Shown: positions 1 through 4,798 of the stretch, one piece after another | Numbering within the stretch: position 1 is the first letter of the stretch | Layout of the letters: the number at the start of each line of letters is the position of its first letter | DNA from: Bacillota bacterium | GTDB taxonomy: Bacteria > Bacillota > Sulfobacillia > Symbiobacteriales > Symbiobacteriaceae | NCBI GenBank assembly: GCA_028287415.1 | Contig: JAQBPS010000280.1 | Span: forward strand, 1 to 5,360 | DNA: 5,360 bases | Reading direction: 5' to 3' | Notes under the pieces: model-generated | Told to the model about the DNA's origin: nothing | Database searches by the model: none | What the model saw: the letters and a program-made list of their open reading frames with translations, nothing else | Translations under genes and position numbers: made by a program

Positions 1-306
1 GCGAACATCTCTGCGGGTTTCCAGGGCAAGTACAACACCTGCATTGACACGACCATGACGGTTTCGACCGACGATGGCGCCACCTGGGGCACGAACCGCC
101 GGGTCACGCAAAATAGCTGGGATCCCAGCCTGAATGCGCCGCGGCCGTACCATGGCAGCACGACCTTCATCGGCGATTACTTTGGCGTGGCGATGGACAA
201 CAACACGGCCTGGGTTTTGCATGTCAGCACCTACAATGTTGGCGGGATGAACCCCGGCAACTACCAGAAGCAGGTCTCGACGGCGGTTCCGTTGCCGCAC
301 AGGTAA
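1..306 (+). CDS. C-terminal part of a BNR-repeat / sialidase-fold protein (5' end outside window)
   Basis: The frame is open from base 1 to a TAA at 304-306, giving 101 visible residues that form only the C-terminus. Visible residues 22-29 (STDDGATW) match the Asp-box consensus S-x-D-x-G-x-x-W of BNR repeats, which sits on a turn in sialidase-type beta-propellers. Residues 56-60 (FIGDY, followed by FGVA) resemble a segment often seen near the last blade of exo-alpha-sialidase-like proteins. These families are usually secreted or surface-bound and include glycan hydrolases, but many BNR proteins have no known activity. No catalytic Arg triad, Tyr or Glu can be assessed in this fragment, so enzymatic function is not established. 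The gene converges on the TPR gene, and a bidirectional terminator lies between them. The fold call is fairly secure; the sialidase activity is not. Confidence 0.75.
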   Translation, partial: ANISAGFQGKYNTCIDTTMTVSTDDGATWGTNRRVTQNSWDPSLNAPRPYHGSTTFIGDYFGVAMDNNTAWVLHVSTYNVGGMNPGNYQKQVSTAVPLPHR

Positions 307-340
307 CAGGGGGGCGCTACCCCGCCGTGTCGCGGCGAAA

Positions 341-376
341 ACGGATCGTCATTCCCGCTCGGGAACGACGATCCGT
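341..376. terminator. Bidirectional intrinsic terminator between convergent genes
   Basis: A 16-bp stem (341-356 with 361-376) closes on a 4-base loop GCTC. The arms ACGGATCGTC and GACGATCCGT pair perfectly, and there is one mismatch near the loop. On the plus strand the stem is followed by CCTTTTG. On the minus strand it is followed by TTTTCG, so both transcripts get a short U tract. It lies about 35 bp after the stop of the BNR gene and about 30 bp after the stop of the minus-strand TPR gene, where a shared terminator would be expected. Confidence 0.85.
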
Positions 377-404
377 CCTTTTGTGACAGCGGCGCAGCGC
401 GTCC

Positions 405-2366
405 TTACCCCGTCGCCTTCGCCGACACCGCTGCCATGCGCTGCTCAGCCTCCGACCGCTCCTCGGCCGACAGGTCGGCTTCCAGGTAGCGCCCGATGTC
501 CCGCATCGCCTCAGCGTACAGCGCCAGATCACTCAGCACGACAGCCCGGTTGGAGTACAGCTCCAGGTTGTCCGGCGTCACCGCGATCGCCCGGTTCAGG
601 TCGTTCAGCGCATCCGACAGCCGCCCCGCGTCGTAGGACAGGATGGCCCGGTTGGTGAGCGCCACGACATGCCCCGGGTTGATCGCAAGGGCCGCATCAT
701 AGTCCCGCAGCGCGAGATCCGCCTGACCCAGCGCTTCGTACGCCTCCGCCCGGCCGACCAGGGCGATCGGCTCGGCGGGGGCGAGGTCGAGGCACTCCGA
801 ATAGGCCCGGACCGCGTCCGCCATCCGGCCAAGCAGCCGGTAGCACTGGCCCAGGTTGCCCAGCACCTCCGGGTATGGCGGGCTCAGCTGGATCGCCTGC
901 ACAAAGTCGTCCAGTGCTTCCGCATGCCGTCCCAGCTTCAGGTAGAGGCTGCCCCGGTCATTGTGGTACTCCGAGTAGTTCGGGTCCATCGCGATCGCCT
1001 CGGAATAATGTGCGACCGCTTCCTGATACAGGCCCATGGCGCTGTACACCTGCGCCATGTTGAAGACCAGGACGGACCGGTGCAGGCGGTGGGAGTCGGG
1101 GGGGAGGGTCCGGTTCATTTGCTCGTAGCCGGTACGGCAGAGGTCGAGGGCGTCCTGGAACCGCTTCTGCCGGTGGCGAACCAGCGCCAGACCATTCCGG
1201 TTGAAGACGATGTTATAGACGCGCTCCGTCTCCGGCAGGTCAAGCTGTGCACCGTATGCCAGGCCCTGCTCCAGATAGGCTTCGGCCCTGGCCAGGTCAC
1301 GGTCCGGCAAGAAACGGCAATAGAGCATCGAGATTAAATAGGTGGGCCGCATCAGATAGTGCGGATCGTTGGTCCGTTCCAGGAATCCCTCAACGATCGC
1401 AAGCGCCTCTTCCACGCGCCCGACGGAGACGAGGCAGAAGTACATTTTGTGCGTCCAGTAATCATCGAGTTTGATGGCAACGGGCGGCTTCATGTGCTCC
1501 TTCGCGGCGATCCCATACGGCAGGGCGTCCGCGTAGTAGCCCACCTCCGTATAGCGCCCGAAGGCCCAGAGCTGAAGCTCAAAGGCACGCTCCGGCTGGC
1601 CGCTCTTCAGCCAGTAGTGGATCGCCTTGGGCGCCAGCGCTTCCCGGGCGATCAGGTCACCCTGCATGCTGGCCTCGGTCGCTTCGGCAAGCCGTGCCAT
1701 CGCCACGGGATCAACCTGGTCTGCTGCATCGGGTGGCAGGTCCAGGTGTGCCCGGCCGCTGACCAGACCGGCCGCAAACTGCCCGGCCGTGGCTTCGCCA
1801 GCCCCGGGAGCGGCTGCGACCAGGAGCGACAGGCGAAACCGCTCGCCGCGCCGCCGCAGCAGATCGGTGATGAACAGCCGGCCGAGGGTGCTCGCCTGAT
1901 CGAAATCGTCACAGGCAATCGCCAGCGGCGGGTGTGTTCTGCGTGCAAAGAAGCTGTCCAGCAGTTGGATCAGCCCCTGCACAATGCGGTTGGCCCGGTC
2001 TGCCGGGTAGTTGCGGACCTTCTCCTGGCTGTTGGCCGTGTCCGTGAGGGTTCTGGCCCGGACCGGAATGGTATGGCGCAGCATGGGCAGCACACTGGTC
2101 AGCTCATAGTCGTGCTTCGCAATCAGGTCGGGTGCATCTGCCTGGATCTCCGGCATCAGTGATGCAAACAAGTCAGTGATGCCGGCCCACGGGCCGCCCT
2201 CGTGCCAGCTCAAGTTGAGCAAACAGCTGCGCGCACCCTGGTCGCGGGCCTGGTCGACCCACCGCTGGAGCTGCTCCCGGCGGGCCGAGCCGGCTGCTGC
2301 CTCCAGCACAATGACACGGCCGGCGTGTGCGAGCGGCTGCTCAGGTAAGGTAGCCATCAATTCCAT
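405..2366 (-). CDS. TPR protein with degenerate P-loop NTPase-like N-terminal region
   Basis: The product has 653 residues. Residues about 15-210 resemble the NTPase region of STAND/AAA-type proteins. A hydrophobic strand enters a glycine-containing turn (VIVLEAAAGSARR, 18-30) where Walker A should be, but the conserved GK[ST] is missing. A Walker-B-like stretch LAIACDDFD lies at 148-156. Nucleotide hydrolysis is therefore doubtful. Residues about 240-425 are helical and TPR-like. Residues 429-632 contain six consecutive TPRs of exactly 34 residues, each ending near an 'A[IL]xxxP' pattern. There is no C-terminal HTH such as MalT/LuxR proteins have, no signal peptide and no membrane segment, so a cytoplasmic protein-protein or peptide-binding role is inferred. 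The ATG at 2364-2366 has GGAGGTGA 7 nt upstream (counted from GGAGG). That site overlaps the stop codon of the protease gene, so the two genes are translationally coupled. Its specific function is unknown. Confidence 0.85.
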   Translation of the reverse strand: MELMATLPEQPLAHAGRVIVLEAAAGSARREQLQRWVDQARDQGARSCLLNLSWHEGGPWAGITDLFASLMPEIQADAPDLIAKHDYELTSVLPMLRHTIPVRARTLTDTANSQEKVRNYPADRANRIVQGLIQLLDSFFARRTHPPLAIACDDFDQASTLGRLFITDLLRRRGERFRLSLLVAAAPGAGEATAGQFAAGLVSGRAHLDLPPDAADQVDPVAMARLAEATEASMQGDLIAREALAPKAIHYWLKSGQPERAFELQLWAFGRYTEVGYYADALPYGIAAKEHMKPPVAIKLDDYWTHKMYFCLVSVGRVEEALAIVEGFLERTNDPHYLMRPTYLISMLYCRFLPDRDLARAEAYLEQGLAYGAQLDLPETERVYNIVFNRNGLALVRHRQKRFQDALDLCRTGYEQMNRTLPPDSHRLHRSVLVFNMAQVYSAMGLYQEAVAHYSEAIAMDPNYSEYHNDRGSLYLKLGRHAEALDDFVQAIQLSPPYPEVLGNLGQCYRLLGRMADAVRAYSECLDLAPAEPIALVGRAEAYEALGQADLALRDYDAALAINPGHVVALTNRAILSYDAGRLSDALNDLNRAIAVTPDNLELYSNRAVVLSDLALYAEAMRDIGRYLEADLSAEERSEAEQRMAAVSAKATG

Positions 2367-2370
2367 AACG

Positions 2371-2378
2371 TCACCTCC
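2371..2378 (-). promoter_or_regulatory. Shine-Dalgarno site overlapping the protease stop codon
   Basis: The minus-strand GGAGGTGA sits 7 nt (from GGAGG) before the ATG at 2364-2366. Its final TGA is the stop codon of the upstream protease gene. Only four bases separate the two reading frames. This arrangement fixes the start of the TPR gene and implies coupled translation. Confidence 0.9.
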
Positions 2379-3576
2379 GCAGTACGCGCCGATTCCGGAT
2401 CCACAGATACAAACCCGCCACCTGCACCGTCAGGGAGATGGTACCGATCAGCACCACATCGATGAAGTGGGCGGGATTTTGCCGGACGCCCATCCCGAGC
2501 GTCGTGATGATCATCACCGCGTAGTGCCACATCAGCGGAAGGCTGATAAAGCCGAGTGCGCCCAGGGCGACCGCTCGCCCCGCCACCCACACCAGTGCGT
2601 ACCAGCGAATGACGCGCATCTCGGGGCCGGGGATGTGCGCCTGGTCTACTGGCTTCAGTTTCGGCCACAATCGGGCGGCCTGGTTCCGCAAGAAGGCTGC
2701 CGTATCGCCCATGAGGTTCTTGCAGCCGAAGTAGTTCGCCACCACGAAATAGAGGTCGGTCCGCAGGAAGAAATAGCATTGCCAGAGCAGGCGCATCAAC
2801 GAGACGAACAAGCCCCCGGAGAGGAGGCGGACTGCCATCGCCGACAGGCTCACCCATCCGCTCCGCCCGGCAAAGAGCGAGAGGAGGAAGAGCGAGGCGA
2901 GAACGGCGTCGAAGAGCGGCCCGGCAAGAAAGGGCAGGTACCGCTGTTGGCGGGGCACACCCCAGATGCCCGTCATGTCGGTTTCCGCAACGAGAATCCA
3001 GAGGCGGTTGCTGATGCCAAGCCGGGAGTCCACCCCGACCGCCCGTGCCGCTAGCAGGTGGGCCATCTCGTGGAGAAAGAGGGTCACCCAGCTGTAAGCC
3101 ACAAGCGAGAGGGTCAGGAGCGTCATGTTCTCCGGAAAGTAGACGGCGCCCCACCCGGGCACGATCCCCGGCGCAATGATGACGGCTGTGACCGCAAGGC
3201 CGATCAGCATGCCGGCCGCCAGTAGCATGGGGCGGCTGAAGATGCGGCTGGCAAGGGACTGGGGAATGCCGGCGAAATGGTACTGCCGGGGAGGTTCGCG
3301 GGATGGTTGGAACGGGCCCGCAGGAGCGGCCGCTCCAGTCCTGGGCGCAAGGAACCCCTTTTGCGCCAGGAGCTCCAGAAACTCTGTCAGATCGGGGGTC
3401 TCCCCGTACTTGGCGCCGAGCAGGGCCCGCACCTCACCGATGCTTTTCCCCTGTGCGAGGTGATCCAGGACTTCGACACCCTCTGGTGGTACGGCGAGGA
3501 ACACGGCTGTATCCTGGCGGCCGATGACGACCTCTTCGCCATCTAGCTGGCGCGTGAACGGATACACATCGATCAC
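2371..3576 (-). CDS. Membrane M50-family zinc metalloprotease with N-terminal PqqD-like (RiPP recognition) domain
   Basis: The product has 401 residues. Residues about 5-77 look like a PqqD-like winged-helix recognition domain, with beta strands followed by VEVLDHLAQGKSIGEVRALL and a C-terminal helix ending in LLAQKGFL. A Pro/Ala-rich linker (about 78-98) leads into several hydrophobic segments (about 117-139, 150-170, 214-237, 245-270, 325-347, 350-362, 372-393). The zinc motif HEMAH is at 169-173 inside a membrane segment, as in site-2-protease relatives. FLAGPLFDA (217-225) follows. TDLYF (273-277) followed by GCKNL (284-288) aligns by eye with the LDGYY...PNL region of peptide-maturation M50 proteins, so D274 is the likely third zinc ligand. 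PqqD-like domains bind RiPP leader peptides, so this enzyme probably recognises and cleaves the small peptide encoded just upstream. The GTG start at 3576 has GAGG 8 nt upstream; a stronger GGAGGTGA lies further upstream, so the start is uncertain. Confidence 0.85.
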   Translation of the reverse strand: MIDVYPFTRQLDGEEVVIGRQDTAVFLAVPPEGVEVLDHLAQGKSIGEVRALLGAKYGETPDLTEFLELLAQKGFLAPRTGAAAPAGPFQPSREPPRQYHFAGIPQSLASRIFSRPMLLAAGMLIGLAVTAVIIAPGIVPGWGAVYFPENMTLLTLSLVAYSWVTLFLHEMAHLLAARAVGVDSRLGISNRLWILVAETDMTGIWGVPRQQRYLPFLAGPLFDAVLASLFLLSLFAGRSGWVSLSAMAVRLLSGGLFVSLMRLLWQCYFFLRTDLYFVVANYFGCKNLMGDTAAFLRNQAARLWPKLKPVDQAHIPGPEMRVIRWYALVWVAGRAVALGALGFISLPLMWHYAVMIITTLGMGVRQNPAHFIDVVLIGTISLTVQVAGLYLWIRNRRVLRR

Positions 3577-3604
3577 GGTCAGGTCCTCATACTGGCCGAT
3601 AGCC

Positions 3605-3614
3605 GGTCACCTCC
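3605..3614 (-). promoter_or_regulatory. Strong SD-like site that does not fit the annotated protease start
   Basis: The minus-strand GGAGGTGACC lies about 33 nt upstream of the GTG at 3576, too far to serve it directly. Nine nt after GGAGG is an in-frame ATC (3598-3600), and the frame is open from there into the protease. The first ATG downstream (3588-3590) is out of frame and encodes only MRT before a stop. The site can also pair with the minus-strand GGTGACCTCC at 3654-3663 (9 of 10 pairs). It may therefore be a controlled initiation site or part of a regulatory RNA structure. Confidence 0.5.
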
Positions 3615-3622
3615 CACCCAAG

Positions 3623-3656
3623 TCCGGGGTCGCCGCCCGTGAGCGACGACCCCGGA
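3623..3656 (-). promoter_or_regulatory. Intercistronic RNA hairpin between peptide gene and protease gene
   Basis: A 14-bp stem pairs 3623-3636 with 3643-3656 around a 6-base loop. On the minus-strand RNA every position pairs, with one G-U wobble (3633 with 3646). On the plus strand the same position would be an A-C mismatch, so the structure fits the operon transcript. No U tract follows, so it is not a canonical intrinsic terminator. It more likely acts as an attenuator or an RNA 3'-end stabiliser, raising peptide mRNA relative to the downstream genes. Confidence 0.7.
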
Positions 3657-3687
3657 GGTCACCGAGACGATTCTGGGTACATGCGAC

Positions 3688-3771
3688 CTAGAGCGGCCAG
3701 CAGGGATCGCCGCCGTAGAAAGCGGCAGTGGTCTTGAGGGTCTCGACATCGCGCACGGTGAGCTTCTTCAT
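3688..3771 (-). CDS. 27-residue precursor/signal peptide, candidate RiPP precursor
   Basis: This is a short gene read from an ATG at 3769-3771 to a TAG at 3688-3690. The peptide begins MKKLTVRDV, continues through a Lys/Thr segment (ETLKTTAA), and ends YGGDPCWPL. The first 17 residues are charged and could form a helix or strand, like a leader. The last ten (FYGGDPCWPL) hold the only Cys and Trp, two Pro and a Gly-Gly, as a core would. It is not a typical signal peptide, because it lacks a hydrophobic stretch. The ribosome site AAAAAGGAGGTG (3777-3788) with 7 nt from GGAGG to ATG is the best in the window, which argues strongly for real and abundant translation. The next gene encodes a PqqD-like domain fused to a membrane protease, the usual partners of such peptides. 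I do not recognise the peptide family. It could be a modified RiPP or a short secreted pheromone. No modifying enzyme is visible nearby. Confidence 0.8.
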   Translation of the reverse strand: MKKLTVRDVETLKTTAAFYGGDPCWPL

Positions 3772-3776
3772 GGTAA

Positions 3777-3788
3777 CACCTCCTTTTT
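3777..3788 (-). promoter_or_regulatory. Near-perfect Shine-Dalgarno of the peptide gene
   Basis: The minus-strand AAAAAGGAGGTG is followed by TTACC and the ATG at 3771. GGAGG is 7 nt from the start, the same spacing as for the TPR gene at the end of the operon. It is the main evidence that the very short frame is a gene. Confidence 0.9.
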
Positions 3789-3802
3789 GTATCGCTGATT
3801 AA

Positions 3803-3832
3803 AAAGTACACTAATTTTGTATTGATACACAA
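3803..3832 (-). promoter_or_regulatory. Possible promoter of the peptide-protease-TPR operon
   Basis: The region upstream of the peptide gene is sharply AT-rich compared with the flanking genes. The best minus-strand pair I can find is TTGTGT (3827-3832) as -35 and TACTTT (3803-3808) as -10, with an 18-bp spacer. This would place the transcript start near 3795 and leave a short leader of about 25 nt. Both hexamers are weak matches (3 of 6 for the -10), so the exact boxes are uncertain. The location is more secure than the hexamers. The octamer TTTTGTAT occurs twice here (3785-3792 and 3815-3822), 30 bp apart. Confidence 0.35.
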
Positions 3833-3846
3833 GAGAGTTATTAATT

Positions 3847-3886
3847 ATGGGGACTTAAGTCATGCAGCATGGGACTATAGTCCCAT
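3847..3886. promoter_or_regulatory. Two related palindromes, candidate paired operator
   Basis: The right-hand site is a perfect 18-bp palindrome, ATGGGACTATAGTCCCAT, at 3869-3886. The left-hand site holds a perfect 10-bp palindrome GACTTAAGTC (3852-3861) within ATGGGGACTTAAGTCAT (3847-3863). Both share the half-site ATGGG(G)ACT and a four-base A/T-containing centre. Their centres (3856.5 and 3877.5) are 21 bp apart, two helical turns, so two dimers would bind the same face of DNA. They lie about 80-115 bp upstream of the peptide ATG, just upstream of the candidate promoter. The cognate regulator is not identifiable from the window. Confidence 0.6.
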
Positions 3887-3975
3887 CAGCAGATCTTTAT
3901 GGAACCTTAATGATTATGCAAGCCGGGTACCAAGGAGTTGGCTATACCCTAATTGGCAGACAGAGCCCTATCATA

Positions 3976-4017
3976 GCAGCAACCCGACCCTCGTTTGGCC
4001 GAGGGTCGGGTTGCTGC
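3976..4017. terminator. Strong 18-bp hairpin at the left edge of the ATPase fragment
   Basis: A perfect 18-bp stem pairs 3976-3993 (GCAGCAACCCGACCCTCG) with 4000-4017 around the loop TTTGGC. There is no T tract on either side, so it is terminator-like in stability but not canonical. Its core CCCGACCCTC/GAGGGTCGGG is repeated in the hairpin at 4743-4776. The recognisable P-type ATPase homology begins at the very next base (4018). It may insulate the operon upstream region from the plus-strand segment, or mark a recombination junction. Confidence 0.6.
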
Positions 4018-4254
4018 GACCTCATCATTCTGGCAATTGCCGCAATCAGTGGCCTCCTCGGATTCTTTCAGGAGCACTCCGCCGCGAACGCTGTCGAGCG
4101 GCTCCTGAATCTGGTCAAGGTCGAAGTGAAAGTACTTCGAGATGGCGCCGAGGTCAAGATCCCGGTCGCATCGGTTGTGCCGGGCGACATCGTCAATCTA
4201 TCTGCCGGCAGCGCCCTCCCCGTCGATTGTCTGGTCCAGACTGCCACGGACCTG
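4018..4254 (+). pseudogene. Orphan internal fragment of a P-type cation-transporting ATPase
   Basis: Seventy-nine in-frame codons match the region of P-type cation ATPases that runs from a membrane helix into the actuator domain. A hydrophobic helix (LIILAIAAISGLLGFFQE) is followed by NAVERLL, then VLRDGAEVKIPV, then the hallmark PGDIVNLSAGSALPVD at fragment residues 55-70. The similarity stops just before the TGE dephosphorylation loop. The start, the first helices, the DKTGT phosphorylation site, the nucleotide-binding domain and all later helices are absent. The frame runs on without homology to a TGA at 4294-4296 and is open upstream through the hairpin, but no convincing start is seen. 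This is a gene remnant that cannot encode a pump. The family call is firm; the subtype (Ca, Mg or other cation) is open. Confidence 0.8.
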
Positions 4255-4292
4255 CGTCCGCTGGGCCACGCTGGGTGCGGCTACCGCCGAAC

Positions 4293-4655
4293 ATGAGTCA
4301 AGCCATGCGTTGGTTCATCGCCAGTTTGCTGATGCTCGTGTCGCTGGTCGGAGTGGCGTACGCACAGGGCCTTGACACCGTGACCCTGCCGAATGGCGAA
4401 CACGTGTCCGTCGAACAGGACCTCAATCGGACCATCATCACCCTGTCCAACGGCGTTCAAGTGACCCGCACCCAGATGGACAACAACGCTTCGGGCTGGG
4501 GCGGCGCCGTCAACCTCAGCAGCGCCGACCTGGACAAGGCGCAAAAGGCGTACGACCTATGGCTCAGGCAGCACCCGCCCGCCCGCAAGCGATCCGGCAA
4601 CCCGGTCGCTGCGGTCCTTCCACACGACGTGCTTCCGGGTGAACAGCGTCGGTGA
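4293..4655 (+). CDS. Small exported protein of unknown function
   Basis: The frame encodes 120 residues from the ATG at 4293, or 116 from the ATG at 4305. The N-terminus is a good Sec signal peptide: MRWFIASLLMLVSLVGVAYA with a likely cut after AYA, before QG. The mature part starts with two similar beta-like stretches, VTLPNGEHVSVEQD and ITLSNGVQVTRTQMD, suggesting a short internal duplication. A Gly/Asn-rich stretch and a helical segment (LDKAQKAYDLWL) follow, then a basic Arg/Pro-rich tail. I recognise no family. Neither ATG has a clear Shine-Dalgarno, unlike the strong sites elsewhere in the window. The first ATG overlaps the TGA that ends the ATPase-fragment frame (ATGA). The tail reads less like a natural protein than the rest, so a frameshift near 4570 is possible. 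Confidence 0.55.
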   Translation: MSQAMRWFIASLLMLVSLVGVAYAQGLDTVTLPNGEHVSVEQDLNRTIITLSNGVQVTRTQMDNNASGWGGAVNLSSADLDKAQKAYDLWLRQHPPARKRSGNPVAAVLPHDVLPGEQRR

Positions 4656-4671
4656 GGTAAGTCCAGCTGCC

Positions 4672-4698
4672 GCGCCCAGGGTGAACAGCCCCTGGCGC
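4672..4698 (+). other. Imperfect hairpin downstream of the exported-protein gene
   Basis: GCGCC(C)AGGG at 4672-4681 pairs with CCCTGGCGC at 4690-4698 with one bulged base, 17 bp after the stop at 4655. No T tract follows. The 11-mer GGGTGAACAGC occurs here (4679-4689) and again at 4637-4647 inside the gene end. A weak role in transcription ending or mRNA stability is possible. Confidence 0.3.
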
Positions 4699-4742
4699 AT
4701 CGGCGACGGCGGCGTTGATGGGACATTGGGTTTGTTAGCAGT

Positions 4743-4776
4743 CTGACCCCGACCCTCGATTGAGGGTCGGGGTCAG
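4743..4776. terminator. Strong 15-bp hairpin between convergent genes
   Basis: A perfect 15-bp stem pairs CTGACCCCGACCCTC (4743-4757) with 4762-4776 around the loop GATT. It sits between the plus-strand exported-protein gene and the minus-strand PLD gene, 22 bp after the stop codon of the latter, where a shared terminator is expected. There is no obvious U tract on either strand. Its core CCCGACCCTC/GAGGGTCGGG matches the hairpin at 3976-4017. Confidence 0.65.
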
Positions 4777-4798
4777 CGTATTGGCCGCCAGCGCCATA

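Noticed and set aside
669..2162. Plus-strand frames of 222 and 267 codons opposite the TPR gene
   Set aside because: They mirror the regular TPR codons on the other strand and show no domain, signal or ribosome site.
2176..3054. 292-codon plus-strand frame across the operon
   Set aside because: It is antisense to the protease and TPR genes, which have domain motifs and proper ribosome sites. This translation is rich in Arg/Pro/His without any domain, as expected of a shadow frame in GC-rich DNA.
2357..3154. 265-codon minus-strand frame overlapping the protease gene
   Set aside because: It is a different frame of the same DNA. The HEMAH motif and membrane segments lie only in the 2371-3576 frame.
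3579..3590. Mini-frame ATG-AGG-ACC-TGA before the protease gene as a leader peptide
   Set aside because: The strong SD is 19 nt away and the frame is only three codons. It may matter for coupling, but nothing supports it as a gene.
3862..4017. Plus-strand frame upstream of and continuous with the ATPase fragment
   Set aside because: It stays open by chance through a palindrome and a hairpin. The sequence before 4018 shows no P-type ATPase similarity, and the ATG at 3862 has no convincing ribosome site.
3822..4292. Long plus-strand frame that would extend the exported protein upstream to 3822
   Set aside because: It runs through the operator-like palindromes, the 18-bp hairpin and, out of frame, the ATPase fragment. 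The translation has no recognisable protein features, and the internal start at 4293/4305 begins a clean signal peptide.
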